DNA of 6,070 nucleotides from JBGQAS01 sp964498605 (GTDB lineage: Bacteria > Chloroflexota > Anaerolineae > Anaerolineales > Anaerolineaceae). Positions 1-6,070 of this stretch are shown here, in pieces. Below the pieces are notes generated by a model, which worked only from the letters and a program-made list of their open reading frames with translations, searched no databases and had not been told where the DNA came from. The DNA lies in NCBI GenBank assembly GCA_964498605.1, contig CAZCHK010000090.1, forward strand, positions 1 through 6,070, in the 5' to 3' direction. The position numbers were made by a program, and so were the translations under genes. Position 1 is the stretch's first letter; each line of letters starts with the position of its first letter.

Positions 1-3000
1 AGCGGAACCCAGGACCACTGCGCGTCGTCCAGCAGGTATACATCTTCGCCATCCAGGTTGACCAGCGCCCTGCGGGATGCGTCGAAGGACAAACCTTCCG
101 CGCCAAACGGGAAGTCCGGCAGATCCATGACCTCCTCCGGAAGCGCCGGAAGGCTGAAAAGGAACAAGCGCTGGTTGGCGGCGTCGCTGATCCACACCAG
201 GCCTTCACCAGACGCCGCGATCCCGCTCGGCATGCCGAATCCGTCCGCGTTGGGGCTGTACTGCCCCCAGCTGCGCAAATATACGCCTTCCGTCGTAAAT
301 TCCAGGATACGGTAGCCTTCGGGGTCCACGACAAAAAGGTGTCCCTCGCCGTCCAGCGCGATGAAGGGCTTGTTTTCCGTCGTCGTGCTCTCCCACCCGG
401 TAATGTCCCAGCTTGTCACGGGGAAGTAATTCCGCCCTGTCTCATCCGCCTGGAAAACCTGCACGCGGCGGTTCCAGGTATCAGCCACGAACACCCTGCC
501 GTCCTGGTCGACCGCGATGCCCACGGGCTCATCGAACTGCCCCAATCCCAGTCCCAAAGAACCGAACTGGGTGACGAAATTCCCGGTTGGATCAAAGACG
601 ACCACGCGCTTGTTGCCGGTGTCCGTGACAAGGATATTGCCCGCCGGGTCGATGGCCAATCCCCTTGGCCCGTAGAAGGATGTCGGGCTGCCGTCCTGCC
701 CGAACGTTCCCCACATGGTGATGAATTTTCCGGAAGCGTCGAATTTCTGAATGCGGTGGTTCCACGTGTCTGCCACGTACACCGCGCCATCTCCGTCAAC
801 GGCGATCCCCCAGGGTTCGTTGAACGTACCGCCAGGAGCGTCTCCTTCCGCCGCGTTGGCGTAGCTTCCCCAGCTTTTGATCAGCGTCCCATCCGCGTTG
901 AGATGAACAACGCGGTGGTTGCGAGAATCAACCACGAACAGGCTTCCGTCCCCGGCCAGGGCGATCGATCTTGGCGCGTTCAGCCCCAGGCTTTCTCCGA
1001 TGGACAGCTGAGGGGAGAATTCCAGAACATTTTCCGCGTAAGGATCCACTCTTTCCTCAAACGACGCGGCAGCCATGGCCCCGTACTCCCAAATGAGCGA
1101 GACGACATCCTTGCGCAGGTACATCTTCATCTTGTTGGCGGGAGACCATGTCCCCGGAGTCAACGAAGTGCTGCCCGTCAGAGCGGCGTAGGGTTCGTAA
1201 TCGCGGTTGAACCAGATCTGCCAGACGGCGTTCCTCATCGCCGGGTCCACGATGGCATTCTTGATCCTGTCCCAGCTCAGACCGTAATAATCCTGCATCG
1301 GCCAGACCATGCGTAAATATTCAAAGGACACGAATTCGTTCGCCAGCAGCGCGTCCACCTTGGAATAGTTGGATTCGCCGACAACGACGACCGGGTAATT
1401 CAAGAGCTCCCGCGTCGGGGATACATCAAAATCATAGCGGTTACTGTAACCGCGCATGTACCACCAGTACGGATACCTTGCCTCGTTATCATATGCCACC
1501 TTGATGTCCAATCCCCCCGTCGTCCTTTGCGAAATCTCCTCCACCTGCGCCAGGATCTCCTTTGGACCACTGGGAGCGTGCGCGTAATACAGGAATTCTT
1601 TTCCGTTATCGTAATCGATGTAATTGGCCCGTATGGACGTGCGGATGGTCAGAAGCCCCAGGGCTCCAACCAGGAACAGCGTGACCAGGCGCAGCACCAG
1701 GAGGAAGCGGGTTTTTCTGAAGAAATGGATCAATCCGGCAGTCGAAGCGGTCAGAAACACCACCGCAAACAGGAACGTATTGGTCGCCTGCAGCTGCTCG
1801 ATGGTCTTTCCGGCAAAAGGCGGATTGACACCCAGCAGGGATCCCAGCACTCCCCTGATCGAGAAAAGAAAGAGCGGCAGTAGCAGTATGCCGATGCCTG
1901 CATTGACCCGGTTTAATTTTTGCCAGGTCGTTGAATCGATCAGGAACCCAAAGCCCCAGCCGCTGACCAGCGCGAGCGGCAGGGCGATGTGCACGCTCAG
2001 CCAGGGCATTTTTTCACCCGCGATCGTGTAGGCCAGGATGCTCGTCACGCTCCAGAACACAAGCAGCCACAACACAGGCACTTTGACCGGCCGCTCCTCT
2101 TTGATCGGTTCCGAGACCTCCGGAGAAGGTTCTTCACTCTCGAGTTGGGCAGCCTTTTCTGTTTTGAGATCCTCTGCCTGACGTGCCGGCGCATGCCCGG
2201 CTACCGTGGAAAAACGCAGGTAGCGCGAGCCAAAATACAAGGCGATTGTCAATCCGGCGATGCCGAGGAATTCGTAGATCGGGATCTGCACCCCCATATA
2301 GTAATACCAGGGCTGGCTGCCGCGGTTGACCCCCTGCTGCTCGAGCCAGTAGCCCAATCCGCCGATCAAGCCTGAAAAGAACCCGTTGCCGTTGGTAAAA
2401 AATGTAGTGTAGAAGACGGTAAAGATCCCATAAAAAACCGCCGCGTTCTTCAACCAGAAAATCGCGTCCCACAGTACCCCCAGGACGATCGCGCTGACGC
2501 TCAGCGGGATCAACACTGCCGCGGTATGGATCTTCCCGAGATTCGAGTAATCCATCGCATTCCAACCCAGCATATTGATCGGAAACGCGACCAGCATCGG
2601 CAGAATCAATGAACCCACAAGGATCAGCATGTCCAGTGACCGATGCGCCAGCCTGGCGGAAGGATCGAAAGCTTTTTTGAAGCTGATGGTTGTGAAAACC
2701 AGCCCGATGAGAAAGACCACGAAGCCGAACATGACCAGCAGCTGCAGCGGGGACAGCCCCAATCCTGTCAAAGGCAGGGCCATCCAGGAAGGGCTGAGGT
2801 TGACATCCATCGCAAGATAACTCTTCAAGAAATGGGACCCAACAAACGCTCCACCCAGCCCGGCCACAGCCAATCCAGGCGCGACCAGCAGCTTCCAAAA
2901 AGGCAAGGTGTGACTTTTCCTGTACCGAAACAGCTGAAGGAGTAAAAGAACAGCCAGGAAGATCAGCATCTGCGCCGAGTAGATGAAAGCCGTTTCTTTC

Positions 3001-3566
3001 GTCACAAAGTGTAGACACACCGACACACTCAGCAGGGTGAGCGCGCTTTTTTTGCCGCTTTCGAGGTAGTAGAGTATGGAAAACAACTGCAGTACACCGA
3101 ACAATTCAATAAATCCTTCGTTTCTCGTGTACCGCCCGTAATACAGCAGGAAAGGTGAAACGGTGAAATAGGCTGCCGCGATAAGCGCTCCGGAGCGCCC
3201 AAGGTACCTGCGAAAACCGAACAAAACAAAACAGATCGCGGCCAGGCTGAAAACAACGGCTGGCAGCCGTGAACTGAAATCCGAATCGCCCAGAAGGAAA
3301 TAGGAAAGCGCGAGAACGTGCATCTGGAATGGTCCGTGCGTCATCGGGCTGTGTTGGTACCCCAGCCCCGTGTAAAGATCATACGCGGGAGTGACATGAT
3401 TGATCTCGTCATGCGCCATGGTCCGCGCATCCAGCATGTACAACCTGGAGATCAAAGCCGCGATCAGGATGACAACGACCAGGATCAATTCCAGGTTGAA
3501 CCTGGGGAGTTTTTTGAATATGGGTTTTTCCATCCACGACGCGATATGGGATTTGGTTGGCATCAT
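1..3566 (-). CDS. Agl23-like (TIGR03663-type) GT-C membrane protein with C-terminal NHL beta-propeller, 3' end missing
   Basis: One frame reads without a stop from ATG at 3566 to base 1, so 1188 codons are present and the C-terminus lies outside the window. Seen: a short basic N-terminus, a first membrane helix at about residues 25-45, then many hydrophobic segments to about 645. A charged, Glu/Lys-rich cytoplasmic-type loop (about 456-496) interrupts them. Key residues are D53-E54 in the first outer loop, H77-G78-P79, R100, the YYGRYTRNE stretch (R145, R148), TKE around 189-191 and GEKMPW around 517-522. As I recall, the family TIGR03663 (flippase activity-associated Agl23, distantly related to dolichyl-phosphate-mannose transferases, PF02366) is defined by an invariant DE, an HGP and two Arg, which fits. 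An extracytoplasmic domain (about 650-850, containing YPYWWYMR) precedes six NHL repeats (about 860-1138). Inferred role: lipid-linked sugar transfer or envelope glycan assembly; substrate unknown. The gene follows the hydrolase after one base, so co-transcription is likely. A generic glycosyltransferase family 39 label would be the alternative. Confidence 0.85.
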   Translation of the reverse strand, partial: MMPTKSHIASWMEKPIFKKLPRFNLELILVVVILIAALISRLYMLDARTMAHDEINHVTPAYDLYTGLGYQHSPMTHGPFQMHVLALSYFLLGDSDFSSRLPAVVFSLAAICFVLFGFRRYLGRSGALIAAAYFTVSPFLLYYGRYTRNEGFIELFGVLQLFSILYYLESGKKSALTLLSVSVCLHFVTKETAFIYSAQMLIFLAVLLLLQLFRYRKSHTLPFWKLLVAPGLAVAGLGGAFVGSHFLKSYLAMDVNLSPSWMALPLTGLGLSPLQLLVMFGFVVFLIGLVFTTISFKKAFDPSARLAHRSLDMLILVGSLILPMLVAFPINMLGWNAMDYSNLGKIHTAAVLIPLSVSAIVLGVLWDAIFWLKNAAVFYGIFTVFYTTFFTNGNGFFSGLIGGLGYWLEQQGVNRGSQPWYYYMGVQIPIYEFLGIAGLTIALYFGSRYLRFSTVAGHAPARQAEDLKTEKAAQLESEEPSPEVSEPIKEERPVKVPVLWLLVFWSVTSILAYTIAGEKMPWLSVHIALPLALVSGWGFGFLIDSTTWQKLNRVNAGIGILLLPLFLFSIRGVLGSLLGVNPPFAGKTIEQLQATNTFLFAVVFLTASTAGLIHFFRKTRFLLVLRLVTLFLVGALGLLTIRTSIRANYIDYDNGKEFLYYAHAPSGPKEILAQVEEISQRTTGGLDIKVAYDNEARYPYWWYMRGYSNRYDFDVSPTRELLNYPVVVVGESNYSKVDALLANEFVSFEYLRMVWPMQDYYGLSWDRIKNAIVDPAMRNAVWQIWFNRDYEPYAALTGSTSLTPGTWSPANKMKMYLRKDVVSLIWEYGAMAAASFEERVDPYAENVLEFSPQLSIGESLGLNAPRSIALAGDGSLFVVDSRNHRVVHLNADGTLIKSWGSYANAAEGDAPGGTFNEPWGIAVDGDGAVYVADTWNHRIQKFDASGKFITMWGTFGQDGSPTSFYGPRGLAIDPAGNILVTDTGNKRVVVFDPTGNFVTQFGSLGLGLGQFDEPVGIAVDQDGRVFVADTWNRRVQVFQADETGRNYFPVTSWDITGWESTTTENKPFIALDGEGHLFVVDPEGYRILEFTTEGVYLRSWGQYSPNADGFGMPSGIAASGEGLVWISDAANQRLFLFSLPALPEEVMDLPDFPFGAEGLSFDASRRALVNLDGEDVYLLDDAQWSWVP
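151..989 (-). repeat. Six tandem NHL repeats (six-bladed beta-propeller) inside the Agl23-like gene
   Basis: Six units of roughly 40-60 residues run from about residue 860 to 1138 of the membrane protein. Each has the NHL pattern: a P-x-G-[IL]-A-type strand, a [DG]-x-x-G turn, a hydrophobic strand ending V-x-D, then an N-x-R-[IV] strand and a G-x-[FL] turn. Clear cores are VVDSRNHRVV, VADTWNHRIQ, VTDTGNKRVV and VADTWNRRVQ. The fifth unit (VVDPEGYRIL) has lost the Asn and the sixth (ISDAANQRLF) is intermediate. Six blades are enough to close a propeller. About 50 further residues to the window edge do not match an NHL unit well. NHL propellers usually bind proteins, nucleic acids or glycans. 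Here the position after the last membrane helix places it outside the cytoplasm. Confidence 0.85.
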
Positions 3567-3567
3567 T

Positions 3568-5067
3568 TCACTCACCGCTGTTGTAATAGTTATACACTGC
3601 TGAAGCGATATCCGCCGCCAGCCTGTTGGCGGGGTCGAACAACCACTGCACGGGATGATACATGAAATATGAGATCACAAAGTCACCACCCGGTGAAAAA
3701 ACGATACCGATATCCGAGGCGGAATGCACAAGACCATCAGAACCCGGTGCGTAACCCTGCTTGTGAGCGAAAGGAGTACCATCCGGAAGTCCAGCCTGCA
3801 GCAGAATGGCGATCCTGTTGGCCTGCAGGTATTGGATCATCTTGAGGCATTCCGTCCGGGTGATCTCACCCGGAAAGACGATGTCGAACGTGCCGCCGCC
3901 CGTATCCGAACAATGGTAGATGTCTTCCAGCAGCATGCCGATCTCCTCCGGGGTGGTTTGATTGTAAATATCCGGATCGGTATCGATATCCGTCCTGGAA
4001 TTGGCCGGAGTTTGAACAACACGCAGCAGGGGTGCGCCAATATAAAAGTATCCCACCAGGAAAGTGTTATCCAAACCCAGCAACCGCATGTCTTCGGTGA
4101 CAACCAGCGGCCCATCGTAAAGACCCAGCGCTTCCTGCATCAGCAGGTCGGTCGAAGCGTTATCCGACTGATCGATCATCTCCTCCATGAGATTGCTGAA
4201 GCGGGTGTTCATCGGTTCGCTTTCACGCCGCATCACGGAAATCATCACCGGGATCTTGATGGAACTGGCAGCGGAATATGCGATCCCGGCCGGATACTCC
4301 TCACCGTTCCAGCGGGCGAACTTGATCTCCTGACCGGTTTCCAGATCCAGTATGTACACTTCACTGAGACCGTCAAATTGAGCCGCGTCAATGATCTGCC
4401 TGAGCAACACTCCCAGGTTCTCAAAGGACGGCCTGGCAGCTTTGACTTCGGTGTAGGACAGGGTCACCTTCCTGTCTGTGGGTGACCGCAGGGCGTCCTG
4501 GATTACAATAGAAGCTTCAGCAATGTTCAGCACCTGGCCAGGTTCGCCAGCGGAAAAGATCGTGCTTCCAGGTATGGGCTGGGCGGGTTCAGGTGGAAGG
4601 TCGTACCTGGCCGCGATCTCCTCCTGAAGATAGGTCCGCAATTGTTTTTCGGAAATATCCGCGCTCAGCGGGACCTCCATCCCTTTGGGCTGCCTGTTCC
4701 ACAGGTAATCCCAGAAAGCCGACCAGAATGGCTGCTGAACCCTCAGAACGTCCGCGGCGGTGATCATCGCATCAATATTCAGCTCAAATCCCACATTGGC
4801 AGGTTTGATCTGAAAAGTGCTCTCTCCGTAAGTCACCTCAACTGGAATGCTGTACGCCTGGGTGAGCCGATCAGCCGTCTGGCGCTGATCAAGTCCTCCA
4901 ACTGCCACGCCGCCGATCGTCGTTCCCAGCGGGAAACTTGCCCGTGCCCGGCTGAAGCGCACCAGCTCGAATACGGTCAGAAACACCGCGAGGAACAAAA
5001 AAAGAATTGAAATCCATCGTAAAAAAGTATAGCTTCCGCGTTTCAATCTTGCTCCATGAGTGAGCAT
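3568..5067 (-). CDS. Membrane-anchored class A beta-lactamase-like serine hydrolase with VanW/YoaR-type N-terminal domain
   Basis: The product is 499 residues. Seen: a basic N-terminus and a single hydrophobic segment at about 14-34 with no obvious cleavage site, suggesting a signal anchor with the rest outside the cytoplasm. Residues about 48-210 begin with a TTIGGVAVGGLDQRQTADRL stretch, typical of the putative peptidoglycan-binding domain PF12229 found in VanW/YoaR-like proteins. Residues about 225-495 resemble Beta-lactamase2 (PF13354): the SxxK nucleophile motif is S268-S-I-K271, SDN is 301-303, and H-K436-Q-G438 stands where KTG is expected. C386 and C407 could pair. No E-x-x-L-N omega-loop motif is seen after SDN, so antibiotic hydrolysis is doubtful. 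A peptidase, transpeptidase or esterase acting on the cell wall is more likely (inference). The gene heads a probable operon with the Agl23-like gene. The start is uncertain: ATG at 5067 has only a weak, close GGTAG, while TTG at 5046 (codon 8) has GGAG five bases upstream. Confidence 0.85.
   Translation of the reverse strand: MLTHGARLKRGSYTFLRWISILFLFLAVFLTVFELVRFSRARASFPLGTTIGGVAVGGLDQRQTADRLTQAYSIPVEVTYGESTFQIKPANVGFELNIDAMITAADVLRVQQPFWSAFWDYLWNRQPKGMEVPLSADISEKQLRTYLQEEIAARYDLPPEPAQPIPGSTIFSAGEPGQVLNIAEASIVIQDALRSPTDRKVTLSYTEVKAARPSFENLGVLLRQIIDAAQFDGLSEVYILDLETGQEIKFARWNGEEYPAGIAYSAASSIKIPVMISVMRRESEPMNTRFSNLMEEMIDQSDNASTDLLMQEALGLYDGPLVVTEDMRLLGLDNTFLVGYFYIGAPLLRVVQTPANSRTDIDTDPDIYNQTTPEEIGMLLEDIYHCSDTGGGTFDIVFPGEITRTECLKMIQYLQANRIAILLQAGLPDGTPFAHKQGYAPGSDGLVHSASDIGIVFSPGGDFVISYFMYHPVQWLFDPANRLAADIASAVYNYYNSGE
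3571..3576 (-). promoter_or_regulatory. Ribosome binding site GGTGAG for the Agl23-like gene, inside the hydrolase stop region
   Basis: On the minus strand GGTGAG forms the last two sense codons of the hydrolase gene. The TGA stop (3570-3568), one A and then ATG ATG follow it. The spacing is 4 bases to the first ATG (3566) and 7 to the second (3563). The second is nearer the usual optimum, so the protein may begin at codon 2. The arrangement suggests translational coupling, with ribosomes ending on the hydrolase re-initiating at once. Confidence 0.6.
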
Positions 5068-5076
5068 ATTCTACCA
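5068..5076 (-). promoter_or_regulatory. Candidate extended -10 promoter (TGGTAGAAT) for the minus-strand operon
   Basis: The minus strand reads TGGTAGAAT, an extended -10 (TGn plus a hexamer matching TATAAT at five of six bases). It ends directly before the ATG at 5067. No good -35 is visible 16-18 bases upstream, which extended -10 promoters tolerate. If used, transcription would begin near 5061, downstream of that ATG, which would favour the TTG start at 5046. A motif of this size can arise by chance. Confidence 0.35.
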
Positions 5077-5117
5077 GATTTGAGTATGCCGACCGTCTCA
5101 GCTGGTTCGATTTCGGC

Positions 5118-5123
5118 TATACT
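5118..5123 (+). promoter_or_regulatory. Candidate -10 box (TATACT) for the divergent gene, consistent with a leaderless transcript
   Basis: TATACT matches the -10 consensus at five of six bases and ends six bases before the ATG at 5130. Transcription would therefore start at or within a base or two of the A of the start codon. No purine-rich ribosome binding site lies in the 20 bases upstream of the ATG, as expected for a leaderless message. No clear -35 is seen at the usual distance (the bases at about 5095-5100 are gtctca). Confidence 0.4.
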
Positions 5124-5129
5124 ATCTGC

Positions 5130-6070
5130 ATGATCGCTGAACGTGAAGAAATCGCGCAGTTTCTGCATTCGCACTTTCTGTTCAAACAGCTATCTGACAG
5201 CACCATCGAAGAAATCGCCCGGGATTGTGGTGTTCTTTCGGTCAAACCCGGAAAAAGCGTGTTTACCAGCGGGTCGCCTGCGAACGCCTTCTGTGTTCTT
5301 TTTTCAGGCAGCGTGTCGATTGAAAGTAAAAAATCCCCTGCCTCGGTGATTCACGGCAGTGATTGTTTTGGCTACGAAGCCTTGTCGAGCAAACCGGGCA
5401 GTTACCGCGGCCACGCTGTCGCCATGGAGCAGGCGCTTGTCCTGCTTTTTGAACCCGCGAGATTCAGGAACCTGCTGGAAAAAGATCCCGACCTCAGAAA
5501 ATTGATCCGCTTACTGCTGCGCTTTGACAGGATAAAAGGATCAAAAAACATGGGGTGGTTGAGCGGTGATGAGGATGTTAAATACATCACCCGGAGGCAT
5601 GCCTATGATCTTTACCGCAAATTATCCGCTCCTCTGACCTGCTGGTTGGTCAGTATCGTTGCCACGCTACTCCTGTATGTCTCAGCTCCTGCTCCTCGTT
5701 CTTCCATGTTCGCCTGGCTTGGTCTGGGACTGGGGATTGCGGCGCTGTGGATCATCTGGCTGATACTGGACTGGCGCAACGATTATTATGCCATCACGAA
5801 CCAAAGAGTGTTGCTTCTGGAGAGAACGTATCTTCTGTACGAAACACGCCACGAAACTCCCCTTGAAGCCATTCAGACCATCGGCATAGCCTCTGAATTG
5901 CTTGGCCGCCTTCTGACTTACGGCAGCGTGAGCGTGAAAACTTACACGGGGTCCATCAGGCTGCACAATCTGGAAGCTCCCGCTTTGGTCGTGGATATGC
6001 TGGACCATTACATTTCCCTGCTGCTGTTCCTCCTCCTTAAGCTGCTGCAGGCGGGCCTGCAGCACCTTCA
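5130..6070 (+). CDS. cNMP-binding-like domain / two-helix membrane / bacterial PH domain protein, 3' end missing
   Basis: The frame is open from ATG 5130 to the right edge (313 codons). No other start codon lies in frame between the stop at 5061 and 5130. Residues about 15-120 look like a CRP-type cyclic-nucleotide-binding fold: a leading helix, the PGKSVFTSGSPANAFCVLFSGSV beta-roll (positions 40-62), then FGYEAL (80-85) and R93 in the phosphate-cassette region. Two hydrophobic segments follow at about 169-186 and 194-213. After them, D214-W-R-N-D-Y-Y-A-I-T-N-Q-R-V opens a bPH_2/YdbS-like PH domain (PF03703-type, about 214-290) with the typical P-L-E-A-I-Q and L-L-G-R-L-L-T-Y-G-S-V motifs. 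No helix-turn-helix is present, so it is a membrane protein and not a transcription factor. The cassette lacks the usual Glu after FG and the Ser/Thr-Ala after Arg, so cAMP binding is doubtful. The last 19 residues are unusually leucine-rich. The gene is divergent from the hydrolase operon and its role is unknown. Confidence 0.8.
   Translation, partial: MIAEREEIAQFLHSHFLFKQLSDSTIEEIARDCGVLSVKPGKSVFTSGSPANAFCVLFSGSVSIESKKSPASVIHGSDCFGYEALSSKPGSYRGHAVAMEQALVLLFEPARFRNLLEKDPDLRKLIRLLLRFDRIKGSKNMGWLSGDEDVKYITRRHAYDLYRKLSAPLTCWLVSIVATLLLYVSAPAPRSSMFAWLGLGLGIAALWIIWLILDWRNDYYAITNQRVLLLERTYLLYETRHETPLEAIQTIGIASELLGRLLTYGSVSVKTYTGSIRLHNLEAPALVVDMLDHYISLLLFLLLKLLQAGLQHL
6039..6068. repeat. Imperfect palindrome at the right edge of the window
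   Basis: Perfect 8-base arms CTGCAGGC (6045-6052) and GCCTGCAG (6055-6062) flank a GG centre. The pairing extends outward to 14-base arms (6039-6052 with 6055-6068) with a single C/C mismatch. It lies inside the open reading frame of the divergent gene and has no U-tract, so it is not a normal intrinsic terminator. It could be a chance product of CTG/CAG-rich coding sequence, a recombination or inversion site, or an assembly fold-back. Confidence 0.6.

Noticed and set aside
339..1316. A 325-codon open frame on the plus strand
   Set aside because: It is antisense to the NHL and extracytoplasmic region of the Agl23-like gene. Its translation is rich in Arg, His and Pro, with no recognisable domain.
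2134..3018. A 294-codon open frame on the minus strand
   Set aside because: It lies in a different frame from the Agl23-like gene. That gene's own frame over the same bases gives coherent membrane helices, while this one gives low-complexity Arg/Gly-rich sequence.
3724..4485. A 253-codon open frame on the plus strand
   Set aside because: It is antisense to the serine hydrolase catalytic domain, whose SxxK, SDN and KQG motifs show which strand is coding.
3568..5067. Calling the hydrolase an antibiotic-resistance beta-lactamase
   Set aside because: There is no omega-loop Glu motif, the KTG is altered, and a wall-binding-type domain and membrane anchor are fused. Resistance is not supported.
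5682..6065. A minus-strand 127-codon frame starting with a coiled-coil-like segment
   Set aside because: Only its first 16 or so residues look protein-like, and the rest is antisense to the clear PH and membrane domains. I kept the observation as a finding about the tail but not as a gene.
6039..6068. Palindrome as a rho-independent terminator
   Set aside because: It lies within an open reading frame, has no T-run after the stem within the window, and no stop codon precedes it.
1..6070. CRISPR arrays, tRNAs, insertion sequences, phage or defence genes
   Set aside because: None seen. The window is almost entirely filled by three protein genes, and the only gap is 62 bases.

Overview
The window reads as ordinary bacterial chromosomal DNA of moderate GC content. 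The best guess is a Chloroflexota (Anaerolineae-like) bacterium. That rests on three protein architectures I associate with the phylum: an Agl23/TIGR03663-type membrane protein carrying NHL repeats, a serine hydrolase with a VanW-type N-terminal domain, and a cNMP-domain/bacterial-PH membrane protein. No rRNA, tRNA, insertion sequence, CRISPR array or phage gene is visible. Because both outer genes are cut by the window edges, the piece could be an assembly contig or an arbitrary slice.

Layout: coding density is almost complete, with three genes. On the minus strand, a 499-codon serine hydrolase gene (5067 to 3568) is followed after one base by a very large membrane glycosyltransferase-like gene (start 3566 or 3563). 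The latter stays open to base 1, so at least 1188 codons are present and its 3' end is missing. On the plus strand, a divergent gene starts at 5130 and runs off the right edge (313 codons seen). The only intergenic space is the 62 bases from 5068 to 5129, which must hold the promoters for both directions.

How the genes may work together: the two minus-strand genes look like one transcription unit with coupled translation. Both products are membrane-anchored with large extracytoplasmic parts. The first pairs a putative cell-wall-binding domain with a class A beta-lactamase-like fold. The second has a GT-C-type membrane core with a DE dipeptide and an HGP tripeptide, then an extracytoplasmic domain and a six-bladed NHL beta-propeller. 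Shared work at the cell surface, such as glycan or envelope assembly, is a reasonable inference but not proven. The divergent gene encodes a cyclic-nucleotide-binding-like domain, two membrane helices and a PH-like domain. It has no DNA-binding domain, so it is not a CRP-type regulator of the operon.

Points most worth a second look: degenerate ligand and active-site motifs in two proteins, a possible leaderless start at 5130, an ambiguous start for the hydrolase, and an imperfect palindrome at the right edge. That palindrome coincides with an odd leucine-rich tail whose antisense reads like a coiled coil. I found no convincing evidence for a wholly new multi-gene system.
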